This document shows positions 51,826 to 60,715 of a stretch of DNA of 64,000 bases, in pieces. The notes below the pieces were generated by a model that saw only the letters and a list, made by a program, of their open reading frames with translations, ran no database searches and was not told where the DNA came from. Each line of letters opens with the position of its first letter. Within the stretch, counting starts at the first letter, position 1. Source of the DNA: Polyangiaceae bacterium (GTDB taxonomy: Bacteria > Myxococcota_A > Polyangia > Polyangiales > Polyangiaceae); the NCBI GenBank assembly GCA_025936115.1, contig JAICTZ010000001.1, positions 432,132-496,131 of the forward strand, read 5' to 3'. A program made the position numbers and the translations under genes.

Positions 51826-54330
51826 TCAGCGACCGCCGGCTGGACTACAGGCGTAGTGCCGCGGGCTGAGCGACATCGGCCGGCACGCCACGAGCAAGCC
51901 TGGCGACACGGCATGGCAGGTTTCCGGCACGAACAACGGCGCTCGCAAGGAGGGCTGGGGCAGCGGCTCGCAGGACGCCGCGCTCGAAACGAGCGCTTCG
52001 ACGTCCGGCACGGGCGCTTGGCGCGGCACCACGACGGCATCGGAGTCGCCGTGCGGGGCGCCGAGCGGCAGCGTGTTGGGCGGCGCCGCTACGGCAGCCG
52101 GCAGGGGTGCGGTGCGGGGCGCCGGCACCGGCTCGGTGCCGGGCCGCCGTTGCTCGACGTGCTCGGCTGGCTCCGCCATAGCGAGCACCGAGGCGTGGCC
52201 TGGGTGAACGAGAGCCTCGACCGCCGGTGGAATCGACGGCAGCGCTTCGGCCAGACGGCGCAGGTCGCTCGACTCGCCGCGACGCGAGAGCGGCAGCGCG
52301 GGCTCGGTGCGCTCGACGGGGCGCCAGCCGTTCGGCGCGAGCTCCGACTCGGCGGCTGCGTCGGTCCTCGGCTCGGGACGAGCGTCGTGGGCCGCCGCTT
52401 CGACCTCGGGGCGCGAGGTGAGCGCCGGCAGCACGGACGTGACATCGACATGCCGACGGTCGGCGTAGCGCATGGACACAGGCTGCTCGAAGCGACCCGC
52501 GACGGCCGCTTTGGGCGTTCCGTGAGCCGCTGACGCAGCCGCGGGCGGGGTCGACTCGAGCGGCGAAAACGACGTCGCCGGTCTGACGGAGATCTGCGGC
52601 GCCTCGGAGACGCTCGAGCCGTAGGGCGAAGCAGGTCGTGAAATGTGTGGTGCCGCGGGCACCGGCGGCACCGAAACGGGCGGCGCGAGCGAGCCGGGCG
52701 GCGCAGAAACGGCTTGTGAGCGACTCGCGTCGAACGCCGTCGGCGCTACGGAGAACAGCGCGGGCAGCCCGTTCGGCTCGGCAGGCGGATTGATGCGCTC
52801 CGTGGGCCGCAGCGTGATCTCCGGCGCGTCCGAGAGCATCGCGATCGAAGGCTCGGTCGGCAGCGCGAGGCCGAACGGCAACACGTGTTCGTGCTCGTCG
52901 TGCGCCCGCGCACGCAGCTGGAAAAAGACCTTCTTCACCCAGAAGCGGCGCCCCACGAGGACGAGCAACACGCACAGCGTCGAGAGCAAGACGGAGCCGA
53001 ACAGCGCGCCGAGCACGGGACGGCCCGCGAGCAGCGCCACGATTAGCGACAAGAGGCCGGCGCCCACGACGATACCGAGCGCCGTCAGGCGCTCCCACAG
53101 TGGAAACGCGTGCCTGCCGACCTCGACGGCGTAGGCGGAAGAGCACTCGGTGCACCATTGTTCGGCGCCGACTTGGTGCTCGGCACAGACGTGTCCGGAG
53201 CAGACGGGGCAGCGATTGCCGAAGCTCGCCTTCTTGCAGACCACGCACACGAAATGCTTGGGGACCTCGGAGACCGAGCCGGCGCTCGGCGCGAGGCTGT
53301 GCGTCGGCGCGAAGCTCCCGTTCGGCAGCTTGGATTTGTCGCGCGGGCGCAGCGAGGGCGGTATCGAATCTTCGCGCGGGATGACTTCGGCCTGATCGGC
53401 GTTGCCGGGCGAAACGATGCGCTCGCTCAAGCGCGACAGATCGCTCCACATGCTCGACAGCTGGGCCTCGGACATGCCGAGGTAGGTTGCGGCCGGGCTC
53501 TGCGCGGCGGCGAGGATGCCGTCCGCCTCGGAGTGCGTGCGCACGAGGTAGCTCAGCTGATCGGCGAGCCTCAGCGCTTGGACCATGGCCGCGATCGCGG
53601 GATCGGCTTGGTACGCTCGCGCCACGTTGTGATGCCAGGCGACGACGCGCGGCACCGGGTTCGGAATGCGCCAATTCTTGAGCACGTGTGCGCCGAGCAC
53701 GGCGTGATCGAAGCCGTACTTCTCTTGCTCGAGCAGGTAAAGCGCGTCCGGAGCTTCGCCGGCCTGCTCGACGAGCGCGAGGTACGATTCGCCCTCGGCG
53801 TCGATCAGCATCAATTTGCCGATGTCGTGCAAGAAGCCGCAGGTGAAGAGCTCGTCGGGCGCGAGATCGACGTGCACGGCGATGTAACGGCAAAAGGCGC
53901 CCACCACCGCCGCGTGGCTCAGGAGCGATTTGACGGACGGGCTGTTCGTTTCGAACAGATCGAGCACGGCAGCCGTCGTCGCCAGCTGGTGCAGCCGCCG
54001 CATGCCGACGAGCGCCGCGGCGTGTCGCACGGACGTGCAGCGCACGCGTAGGGCGTAGCCCGCCGAGTTCACGAGCCGGAGCAGCCGCATCGACAGACCC
54101 GGATCGCTCTCGAGCACGCCGACGACTTGCTCGATCTTCGCGCCGCCGGCGCGCGTGAGCTCCTCGAGCTTGCGCGCCGCGGGCGGGAACGGCTTCGCGC
54201 CGAGCACGCGCGCCGCGACGGCGGCCATGCTCTTCGAAGCACGCTCCTCGAGCTCCTTGTCCTCGCCGGGACTGCCGAACCAAAGTTCTTCGTCGACGGC
54301 TATTTCGGCGTTCATGCTCACCTGCGTCAT
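51826..54330 (-). CDS. HDOD protein with zinc ribbon, two membrane spans and long disordered tail
   Basis: An 834-residue protein. An HDOD domain covers about 45-260 (FPPAARKLEELTRAGGAKIE, GLSMRLLRLVNSAGYALRV, CGFLHDIGKLMLID, WHHNVARAYQ). A Cys-rich ribbon sits about 360-395 (CVVCKKASFGNRCPVC, HVCAEHQ, CTEC). Two membrane helices follow, about 415-465. The last 370 residues are Pro/Ala/Ser-rich and probably disordered. The HDOD part likely relays a signal, and the ribbon could sense metal or redox at the membrane face. The start is ATG 54330; a second ATG at 54315 is possible. It follows the flagellar operon on the same strand. Confidence 0.8.
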   Translation of the reverse strand: MTQVSMNAEIAVDEELWFGSPGEDKELEERASKSMAAVAARVLGAKPFPPAARKLEELTRAGGAKIEQVVGVLESDPGLSMRLLRLVNSAGYALRVRCTSVRHAAALVGMRRLHQLATTAAVLDLFETNSPSVKSLLSHAAVVGAFCRYIAVHVDLAPDELFTCGFLHDIGKLMLIDAEGESYLALVEQAGEAPDALYLLEQEKYGFDHAVLGAHVLKNWRIPNPVPRVVAWHHNVARAYQADPAIAAMVQALRLADQLSYLVRTHSEADGILAAAQSPAATYLGMSEAQLSSMWSDLSRLSERIVSPGNADQAEVIPREDSIPPSLRPRDKSKLPNGSFAPTHSLAPSAGSVSEVPKHFVCVVCKKASFGNRCPVCSGHVCAEHQVGAEQWCTECSSAYAVEVGRHAFPLWERLTALGIVVGAGLLSLIVALLAGRPVLGALFGSVLLSTLCVLLVLVGRRFWVKKVFFQLRARAHDEHEHVLPFGLALPTEPSIAMLSDAPEITLRPTERINPPAEPNGLPALFSVAPTAFDASRSQAVSAPPGSLAPPVSVPPVPAAPHISRPASPYGSSVSEAPQISVRPATSFSPLESTPPAAASAAHGTPKAAVAGRFEQPVSMRYADRRHVDVTSVLPALTSRPEVEAAAHDARPEPRTDAAAESELAPNGWRPVERTEPALPLSRRGESSDLRRLAEALPSIPPAVEALVHPGHASVLAMAEPAEHVEQRRPGTEPVPAPRTAPLPAAVAAPPNTLPLGAPHGDSDAVVVPRQAPVPDVEALVSSAASCEPLPQPSLRAPLFVPETCHAVSPGLLVACRPMSLSPRHYACSPAGGR

Positions 54331-54346
54331 CGCGTGCTCGCGCCTT

Positions 54347-54532
54347 CTACAGCCTTCGCGGGGCCGTTTGGCGGCCATACGAGTCAGGTCTTGCTTCAGC
54401 GTTCTTGAAAATCATCGGGATAGATTCGGCGACCCTTCTGTACTGAAAGGGCCCCGGCGCCGGCCTCGCCGGCAGGTCGCGTAACTCGGTCCGGCTCATG
54501 GTGATCGTGATCTGTTCTTCCAAGACCCACAC
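54347..54532 (-). CDS. short hypothetical ORF between fliW and the HDOD gene
   Basis: 61 codons from GTG 54532 with an AGAGGT just ahead. The sequence (WVLEEQITITMSRTELRDLP) has no known domain and does not match CsrA, the usual FliW neighbour. It fills most of the space between the fliW hairpin and the HDOD gene. Coding status is uncertain. Confidence 0.3.
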   Translation of the reverse strand: MWVLEEQITITMSRTELRDLPARPAPGPFQYRRVAESIPMIFKNAEARPDSYGRQTAPRRL

Positions 54533-54542
54533 CTCTTGTCAG

Positions 54543-54561
54543 GCTGGGCCTGCGGCCCAGC
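54543..54561. terminator. GC-rich hairpin downstream of fliW
   Basis: GCTGGGCC / TGC / GGCCCAGC is a perfect 8-bp stem with a 3-nt loop, 22 bp after the fliW stop codon. No T-run follows on either strand. It is placed to end the flhA-flhF-fliA-fliW transcript. Confidence 0.5.
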
Positions 54562-54583
54562 TAGCTCTCGCTTCGACCGGGCG

Positions 54584-55060
54584 TCAGCGCGCGGCTGCGA
54601 CAGCGGCGGGAGCTGTCGCTTCGGGCTGTTCGGCCTTTGGCAACACGAATACTTCGCGCGTCGTGAATTTCGTACCGTCCAGGATGGTCTGCAGGCCCTG
54701 CCAGGTCGTCGCGTTGACGATGATGGGGGCGACCAGGTTCACGGTGACGGGCGCGTTCGGCATGGCGCAGAGCACGACGAGCGCGGCCATGTCGTCGGCG
54801 GAACCCTCGAGTCCTGCGCGGTGCGCGGCGTCCTCGAGCGACACGTCGGGGTAGTGCGGCGCGAACGCCTGCACGCTCACCACGGGCAGCGCGATGGCCG
54901 GCGAGCGCGTCGATTGCAGCCATGCGAGCGTGTCGAGCCCGCGGTGGTTGATCATGACGAAGCTCTTCTCTTCCGGGAATCCGATCAGACCCTGCGGGAA
55001 GTGGATGATCTTTTGGGTGTCGATTTCGAGATTGCCGAAGCGGGTGGTTTCGATCTTCAT
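54584..55060 (-). CDS. fliW: flagellar assembly factor FliW
   Basis: A 158-residue protein of the FliW family (MKIETTRFGNLEIDTQKIIH, FPQGLIGFPEEKSFVMI, LVVLCAMPNAPVTVNLVAPI). In other bacteria FliW binds flagellin and the RNA-binding protein CsrA in turn, thereby linking flagellin translation to assembly. It closes the flhA-flhF-fliA-fliW operon, 23 bp after the fliA stop, with a GGAG ribosome-binding site. csrA, usually the next gene, is not in the following 250 bp. Confidence 0.9.
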   Translation of the reverse strand: MKIETTRFGNLEIDTQKIIHFPQGLIGFPEEKSFVMINHRGLDTLAWLQSTRSPAIALPVVSVQAFAPHYPDVSLEDAAHRAGLEGSADDMAALVVLCAMPNAPVTVNLVAPIIVNATTWQGLQTILDGTKFTTREVFVLPKAEQPEATAPAAVAAAR

Positions 55061-55083
55061 TGTTTTCTCCGGGGAGGTTCGAG

Positions 55084-55872
55084 TCAGATGCGGGCAGGGC
55101 GGCGCCGTTCGGCGCGTGCTTCACGATTGGGGGTCACGGGCGCGCCTTCGAGCACGGCGCGCACGAGCTGGATGGCTTCGGCGTGAAGCTGGCAAGCGCG
55201 CGACTCCGACACCCCGAGCACCGCGCCGATTTCGCGCAGCGTGCACTCCTCTTGGTAGTGCAGGCCGAGCACGAGCTGGAGCCGCTCGGGCAGCGCGGAG
55301 ATGGCCGACGAGACGCGCGTGGCCAGATCGCGCTTGAGCACCGTCGCTTCGGGCGAGGGCTCGGCCGACGAGGGCTCCACGGTGTCGATGTCGAGCCGCG
55401 CGAAGCCGGCCTCGCCGATTTCGCGCAAGAGCTCGTGGTACTGCTCGAGCGTCACACCGAGTCCGCCCGCGATTTCGTCTTCCTCCGGCAGGCGACCGAG
55501 CGACTGCGTGAGCCCGACGACCGTCTGCGTGATCTTGCGTGACGCGCCGCGCAGCTTGCGGGTGAGCGGATCGAGGCTCCGGAGGTAATCGAGGATCGCG
55601 CCGCGCACGCGGTAGGAGGCGTACGCTTCGAGATCGCTCTCCGACATGTCGGGCGGGCAGCGCTGGAGCGCCTCGGAGAGCCCGACCCAGCCCGCGGAGA
55701 TGATGTCGTCGAGCGCGATGCTCGACGGCAGGCTGCGAATCAGCCGCATGGCGATGCGGCGTACGAGCGGCAAATACGCTTCGGCTCGCGACTCGCGCGC
55801 CGGCGTCGCATGCGCGAGCGCGACCGACGGCGGCGCCGGCACCTGGGACGGTCGGGGCAAGTCGAGGGACAT
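55084..55872 (-). CDS. fliA: flagellar sigma factor sigma28
   Basis: A 262-residue sigma-70 family protein of the FliA/WhiG group. Region 2 reads YLPLVRRIAMRLIRSLPSSI, LDDIISAGWVGLSEALQR, YASYRVRGAILDYLRSLD. Region 3 is SRKITQTVVGLTQSLGRLP. Region 4 is LPERLQLVLGLHYQEECTLR, then IGAVLGVSESRACQLHAEAI. FliA drives the late flagellar genes, such as flagellin and motor genes, in many bacteria. The ATG at 55872 shares its A with the flhF TGA (TGATG). No FlgM anti-sigma was found in the window. The longer open frame lies inside flhF. Confidence 0.9.
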   Translation of the reverse strand: MSLDLPRPSQVPAPPSVALAHATPARESRAEAYLPLVRRIAMRLIRSLPSSIALDDIISAGWVGLSEALQRCPPDMSESDLEAYASYRVRGAILDYLRSLDPLTRKLRGASRKITQTVVGLTQSLGRLPEEDEIAGGLGVTLEQYHELLREIGEAGFARLDIDTVEPSSAEPSPEATVLKRDLATRVSSAISALPERLQLVLGLHYQEECTLREIGAVLGVSESRACQLHAEAIQLVRAVLEGAPVTPNREARAERRRPARI

Positions 55873-57080
55873 CAGGACAGGAGCTCGCGGGGAAAGATGC
55901 GGAGAGCGACGGCCTCGGCGCTCGCGTCGTCGATGTCTTCGGGGACGCGGGGCCCGGCGCAGACGTACGCGAGCGGGATCTCGGTCGGCAGACAGGCGTG
56001 CACGACGCCGCCCGCGCGCGAGGCTTCGTCGAGCTTGGTGGCGACGACGGCGGTCGGCTGCGGCATCGGATAGGAGCGGACCAGACGATCGACGTCGGCG
56101 CCGCGCAGCCAAGCCGGCACCGTGAGCAACACGTGCGGCTCGAACTCACCGGTGTGCGCGAGCGCGGCACCGAGCCGCTGCATCGGCTCACCGTCGCCCG
56201 AAATTTGACCTTCGGTGTCGACCAACAGGATGTCGGTGTCCATCTGCGTGAGCGCGCGGGAAAATTCGCTCTCGTCGCGCGCGGCGAAGAACGGCAAGCC
56301 GATGAGGCGCGCGTAGCGCTGCCATTGTTCGACGGCGCCGACACGGAAGGTGTCGAGACTGATGACGCCGACCGTGCGTCCGAGGTCGAGCCGGGCGCGC
56401 GCGGCGAGCTTGGCGAGCGTCGTGGTCTTGCCGGCTCCCGTCGGGCCGACACAAGCGATGAGCTGCTGGCCGGGACGCTCGATGATCGAGGGCAGCGTGC
56501 GCAGGCGTTTGGCGATGTTCTTGCGCAGCCAGGCACCGGGAGTCTGCGCGTTCTTGGCGCCGCGCGGCGCGCCGTGGGCGAGCTCGTTCGCGAGCGGTCC
56601 TTCGATGCCGGCGGCGTGCAGGTAGCCGAGCACGCGCGTGCGCGGCGTGCAGGCGGCCTGGAGCGCCTCGACGGCGGCTTTGAGCTCCGCGATTTCGCGG
56701 CTCATCTCGGTCGAGTTCGCTTTACCGCCGACGGTGGCGGCCGCGGCGCGCGCGAAGTTTTGAGCCTGCGCCGTCGAGCGCGACGCTTCGGGGCTCGACC
56801 CGCGCGCGGAGCTCGGCGGGGCGTAGCTCTGGCGCTCGCCGCGTCCGGGCAGGCGCGTGAAGTTGGCACGTCGCACCGGCGCTCCACCGATCGGCGCCGA
56901 CGGCTTCGGGCGCGAAGCGGGCGCGCCCGCCGCGGCTTCGATTTCCACGTAACCGTGATCGAGCGGCCCACCACTCTTCACGCGCCGCGTGGCGCGGATG
57001 ACGGCGTCGGGACCGAGTACGCTCCGCACCTGCGAAAGCGCTTCGGTCACGTCGGATCCACGGAAATTCTGGAACTGCAC
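55872..57080 (-). CDS. flhF: SRP-type GTPase FlhF, flagellum placement factor
   Basis: About 402 residues from GTG 57080, which has GAGGAG 8 nt upstream. A GTG at 57089 also opens the frame but sits right against that site. The N-terminal B region begins QFQNFRGSDVTEALSQVRSV with LGPDAVIRATRR. The middle linker is basic and variable. The NG GTPase has G1 GPTGAGKTTTLAKLAA, ISLDTFRVGAVEQWQRYARL and DILLVDTEG (a Glu after DT where most have AGR). FlhF recruits early flagellar parts to the cell pole. Its usual partner FlhG is not between flhF and fliA, since the two genes overlap. Confidence 0.88.
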   Translation of the reverse strand: MQFQNFRGSDVTEALSQVRSVLGPDAVIRATRRVKSGGPLDHGYVEIEAAAGAPASRPKPSAPIGGAPVRRANFTRLPGRGERQSYAPPSSARGSSPEASRSTAQAQNFARAAAATVGGKANSTEMSREIAELKAAVEALQAACTPRTRVLGYLHAAGIEGPLANELAHGAPRGAKNAQTPGAWLRKNIAKRLRTLPSIIERPGQQLIACVGPTGAGKTTTLAKLAARARLDLGRTVGVISLDTFRVGAVEQWQRYARLIGLPFFAARDESEFSRALTQMDTDILLVDTEGQISGDGEPMQRLGAALAHTGEFEPHVLLTVPAWLRGADVDRLVRSYPMPQPTAVVATKLDEASRAGGVVHACLPTEIPLAYVCAGPRVPEDIDDASAEAVALRIFPRELLS

Positions 57081-57097
57081 GGTTCGCACTCCTCGGG

Positions 57098-59170
57098 TTA
57101 GGCGGCTTCACTCGTGAACGAGATGGTCTCGAACGGTTTCAACGTCACGTCCGGCTCGATCTCACGGAACGAAATCACTGCAAGTTGCGGGCAGCGCCGC
57201 TCGGCAAAGGCGCGCAAGTAGCGGCGCACGTCGGGGCTCGCGATCACGCACGGGGCGCGCCCCGCTTTCATCATGCGCGCGACGCCGGCTTCGAGCGCGA
57301 GGCCGAGCGTGCGGGCGTGCTCGGGGTTGAGGGCGCCGCCGGTGCCGGACGCGATCTCGCGCAGCGAACGGCGGAACATGTCCTCGACGGGCGCGTCGAG
57401 CACGAGCCCCGCGAGCACTTCGTCGGAGCCCGTGTACTGGGCCGTGAGCTGGCGCGAGAGGCGCTGGCGCACGAGCTCGGTGAGCTGCTCGGTGTCGCGC
57501 GTCGCAGGCGCGAGCTCGATCATGCCCTCGAGGATCGTGCGCAGGTCTCGGATCGAGACGTTCTCTCGCAGGAGATTGCGCAGGACCTTGAGCACATCGG
57601 TAGCCGAGAGCAAGTTCGGTACCAAGTCATCGACGAGCTTCGGCGTCGTCTTGGTGAACACCTCGAACAGGTGCTGGAGCTCGGCGCGACCGAGAATTCT
57701 GTGCGCCTGTGTGCGCGCGACCTCGCCGAGATGCGTCGCCACGATGGTGGTGTGGTCGACGACCGTCGCGCCGAGGGCTTCGGCGAGCTCGCGATCACGC
57801 GGGTGGATCCAGCGCGCTGGCGTTCCGAACGCCGGATCTTTGACAGCTTCGCCGTCGAGCGGGCCCGCGCTGCCGGTCGGGTCCATGGCGAGCAGGCGGC
57901 CAGCGCGTGTCATGCCGCGCGCGACCTCGGTGCCGAGCAGGAGAATGCGGTAGCAGCCGGGCAAAAGCTCGAGATTGTCGCGGATGTGCACCGGCGGAAT
58001 CACGGTGCCGAGATCCATCGCGATCTGCTTTCTGAGCGCGCCGATGCGATCGACGAGCGTGCCGCCGAGCTCGGGATCGACCACCTGGACGAGCTCGTAG
58101 CCGACCTCGAGCGCGAGCACGTCGAGCGGCAAAGCCCCGTCGATGTCTTCGGGCGAGCCGGGGCGTACGGCCGGCGCCGGGGCTTCGGCTTTCGCGACCA
58201 CGGCGGGCGCTGCCTCCGGCTCCTGCCGCCCGAGCCAAAACAAGCTGCCCGCGATGGCGAGGAAGGGAATCGCCGGCATGCCGGGCAGCAGCGCGAAAAG
58301 CGTCAAGACTCCGGCGGTGGCAGTGACAGCGCGGCGACTGCCGAGCAGCTGGGTCCGGAACGCCCGCCCGATCTGATCACCGGTCGCCGAGCGGGTCACG
58401 ACCACACCGGCGGCGGTCGAGATCAAGAGTGCGGGCATCTGCGACACGAGCGCGTCGCCCACCGACAGGATCGAGAACGTCTCGGCGGCGCTCGCGAGCG
58501 TCATCCCGCGAGAAAGCCCGATCATGAGCCCGCCGATCAGGTTGATCGCCGTGATCAGGAGGCCGGCCACGGCGTCGCCCTTCACGAACTTGCTCGCGCC
58601 GTCCATCGCGCCGAAAAAGTCGGCTTCGCGTTCGACGGCGCGGCGCCGGTCGCGCGCGGCCTCGGCGTTGATGATGCCGGCGTTCAAGTCGGCGTCGATC
58701 GCCATCTGTTTGCCCGGCATACCGTCGAGGGCAAAACGCGCGGCCACCTCGGCGACGCGCCCGGCGCCCTTCGTGATCACGACGAAGTTGATGACCACGA
58801 GGATCAGGAACACCACCAAGCCGACGACGACGTTGCCCTCGACGACGAAACGCCCGAACGTCTCGACCACGTGCCCGGCGGCGGCGTGCCCCTCGTGCCC
58901 CTTCAACAAAATGAGCCGCGTCGTCGCGACGTTCAGGCTCAGGCGCAAGAGCGTGGCGACCAGGATTACCGCGGGAAAAGAGCTGAATTCGAGCGCCTGC
59001 TCCATGAACAGGCCGATCAGGAAGACGCCGATCGACACCGCCAGGCTGATCGCCAAAAACATGTCGACCAGCACGCGCGGGATCGGCAGCACCATCATCA
59101 AGACGATGGTGATGATCCCGAGCGGAACGACGAGCTCCGAAGTCGGGCTCTTGGCGGGGGCAGACGCCAC
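57098..59170 (-). CDS. flhA: flagellar type III export gate protein FlhA
   Basis: A 690-residue protein. Eight membrane helices lie in residues 15-320. The FHIPEP signature region is intact (VVITKGAGRVAEVAARFALD, GMPGKQMAIDADLNAGIINA, AARDRRRAVEREADFFGAMD). A cytoplasmic C-terminal domain of about 340 residues follows, ending DVTLKPFETISFTSE. FlhA forms the nonameric ring that receives export substrates. The start is a GTG at 59170 with little room for a ribosome-binding site. It is the first gene of the operon in this window; flhB is not next to it. Confidence 0.93.
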   Translation of the reverse strand: MASAPAKSPTSELVVPLGIITIVLMMVLPIPRVLVDMFLAISLAVSIGVFLIGLFMEQALEFSSFPAVILVATLLRLSLNVATTRLILLKGHEGHAAAGHVVETFGRFVVEGNVVVGLVVFLILVVINFVVITKGAGRVAEVAARFALDGMPGKQMAIDADLNAGIINAEAARDRRRAVEREADFFGAMDGASKFVKGDAVAGLLITAINLIGGLMIGLSRGMTLASAAETFSILSVGDALVSQMPALLISTAAGVVVTRSATGDQIGRAFRTQLLGSRRAVTATAGVLTLFALLPGMPAIPFLAIAGSLFWLGRQEPEAAPAVVAKAEAPAPAVRPGSPEDIDGALPLDVLALEVGYELVQVVDPELGGTLVDRIGALRKQIAMDLGTVIPPVHIRDNLELLPGCYRILLLGTEVARGMTRAGRLLAMDPTGSAGPLDGEAVKDPAFGTPARWIHPRDRELAEALGATVVDHTTIVATHLGEVARTQAHRILGRAELQHLFEVFTKTTPKLVDDLVPNLLSATDVLKVLRNLLRENVSIRDLRTILEGMIELAPATRDTEQLTELVRQRLSRQLTAQYTGSDEVLAGLVLDAPVEDMFRRSLREIASGTGGALNPEHARTLGLALEAGVARMMKAGRAPCVIASPDVRRYLRAFAERRCPQLAVISFREIEPDVTLKPFETISFTSEAA

Positions 59171-59182
59171 GGGGGCGTGCTT

Positions 59183-59198
59183 TGCCAGAAACGTGCCG
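59183..59198 (-). promoter_or_regulatory. possible sigma54-like element just upstream of flhA
   Basis: On the minus strand CGGCACGTTTCTGGCA has GG and GC 10 nt apart and the GGCACG block, but lacks the leading T and the TT of TTGC. The implied start of transcription would be about 2 bp before the annotated GTG, so either the flhA start is downstream, the mRNA is leaderless, or this is chance. Confidence 0.3.
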
Positions 59199-59350
59199 GC
59201 AGCGGCCGCAGCGACGCCTCGGTGCGCGGCTAGATTCTGCGGTAATCGAGAGTCAGGCGGCGAGCGTCCCGCGCTCTCGCGTCAAGCGCTTGACGCCGGT
59301 CGTCAAACGATTACGAAGCCGAAGCCGCCGAGGTGCGAGAGACGCGCACC

Positions 59351-60463
59351 TCAGAACCCACTGACGGCGACGGGCGTCGAGACGGCGCGGCCACTCACGT
59401 CGCCGTTGCCGATTTGACCCGCGCCGTTCTGGCCCCAACACAGAACGCGGCCAGCTTTCGTGAGCGCGCACGTGTGGAGATAGCCGGCAGAGACAGCGAC
59501 GGCGTCCGAGATCCCGCTGACGGTGACCGACAGCGCACTGCCGATGAGCCTGCCGTCACCGAGCTCGCCCCACCGATTATCGCCCCAACACTGAACGCCG
59601 CCGTCCACGAGCACGGCGCACGTGTGCGTGAGACCGGCTGCAATTGCGACGACCGACGTAGCGAGGCCGGCCACGCTCACGGGACTCGAGTCAGCGTCCG
59701 TGGCGAGGTTACCGAGCTCGCCCGCGTAGTTATCACCCCAGCATTGAACCGTGGTGCCACTTGGCGATACTGCGCACGCGTGGTGGAAGCCCACGGCGAG
59801 ACCGTTCGCGGCCGCGCTGACGCCGGGCACCAGCGCCGGAACCGGCTGGACTGCATCCGATCCCGCGCCGCCGGTGATGGACCCCCAGCACCAGACGGAA
59901 GCGTCCGGCAGCACTGCGCAAGTACCGTCGGAGCCGTGCCCCGCGATCGCGAGCGCCCCTTCCACGCCCGAGACGCGAACGGGCGTGAGCGCGCCGCCCG
60001 TCCCGGCGGGACAACCTGCGCCGGCACAAGTCGCCGGCATTCCGTCGCCGAGTTGGCCGAATCTGTCGTCGCCCCAGCAGAGCACGGAGCCGTTGCTCAG
60101 CGCGCACGCGTGCCAATTGCCGCCCGCGACTGCGACTGCGTCGCTGATGCCCGCGACCTGCAGCGGCGTCGACGTGTAGGAGATCCTCGAATCGAGCAAC
60201 CAGTTGAAGCTGTTGCCCCACCACGCGAGCGTGCCGTCGCGAAGCGGAGCGCATGCAAACGCGGAAAGAGCGGCGCCCATGCCGCCCGCGGTCCACGTGC
60301 CGCCGGTCGTGACGGTGAGCGCGCTGTTGATACCGACCACGCGAACGGGGATGGCGGACGCCTGCTGCGTGTTGTTGCCGAGCTGGCCATGGTCGTTCGA
60401 GCCCCAGCACCACACGCCGCCGCCACGCTCGACGGCGCACGTCATGTCGGTGCCCGCGCTCAC
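59351..60463 (-). CDS. RCC1-repeat (BNR-like) surface protein, start unresolved
   Basis: At least 370 residues. Repeats of the RCC1/alpha-tubulin suppressor type run throughout: CAVERGGGVWCWGSNDHGQL, CAVLVDGGVQCWGDNRWGEL and CALTKAGRVLCWGQNGAGQI, each containing a Cys pair and WG. They form a seven-blade propeller. The only start codon in frame is the GTG at 60463. The frame stays open to 60715, however, and encodes what looks like a lipoprotein signal (VVALLGLSACGGR, Cys at 60668-60670) and a Gly/Ser linker with three 18-bp repeats. A TAG at 60716-60718 closes the frame before any ATG, GTG or TTG. See findings. Confidence 0.75.
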   Translation of the reverse strand: MSAGTDMTCAVERGGGVWCWGSNDHGQLGNNTQQASAIPVRVVGINSALTVTTGGTWTAGGMGAALSAFACAPLRDGTLAWWGNSFNWLLDSRISYTSTPLQVAGISDAVAVAGGNWHACALSNGSVLCWGDDRFGQLGDGMPATCAGAGCPAGTGGALTPVRVSGVEGALAIAGHGSDGTCAVLPDASVWCWGSITGGAGSDAVQPVPALVPGVSAAANGLAVGFHHACAVSPSGTTVQCWGDNYAGELGNLATDADSSPVSVAGLATSVVAIAAGLTHTCAVLVDGGVQCWGDNRWGELGDGRLIGSALSVTVSGISDAVAVSAGYLHTCALTKAGRVLCWGQNGAGQIGNGDVSGRAVSTPVAVSGF

Positions 60464-60560
60464 GGCCGTCGCGACGAGATGCTGCGTGTCGTTGCCCGCG
60501 GCGCCACCGCCGGCTTGCGATGGAGCAGCCGTTCCCCCGTGACCGCCGTTCGCGACGCCC

Positions 60561-60614
60561 GGCGAGCCGCTCGTGCCTGGCGAGCCGCTCGTGCCTGGCG
60601 AGCCGCTCGTGCCG
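60561..60614 (-). repeat. three tandem 18-bp units in the RCC1 lipoprotein linker
   Basis: GGCGAGCCGCTCGTGCCT (plus strand) occurs twice exactly and once with the last base changed. On the minus strand it encodes Gly-Thr-Ser-Gly-Ser-Pro. It is the same 18-bp period as the repeat in the esterase gene at 24506, but a different sequence. Confidence 0.8.
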
Positions 60615-60715
60615 GTTGCTCCGCCGTTCGCCGTGTCCGGCCAGAGTTCGAGCGCGGTGCGACCGCCGCACGCCGATAACCCGAGTAACGCGACAACGCG
60701 CCACGACCCGTTCCC

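Noticed and set aside
54347..54532. Short ORF after fliW as a candidate csrA
   Set aside because: Its sequence lacks the CsrA strands (no LTRK-GE or IGD-type motif); only its length and position fit.
57185..59233. Long plus-strand open frame (682 codons) opposite flhA
   Set aside because: Antisense shadow of flhA; composition is Arg/Asp/His-rich and matches no fold.
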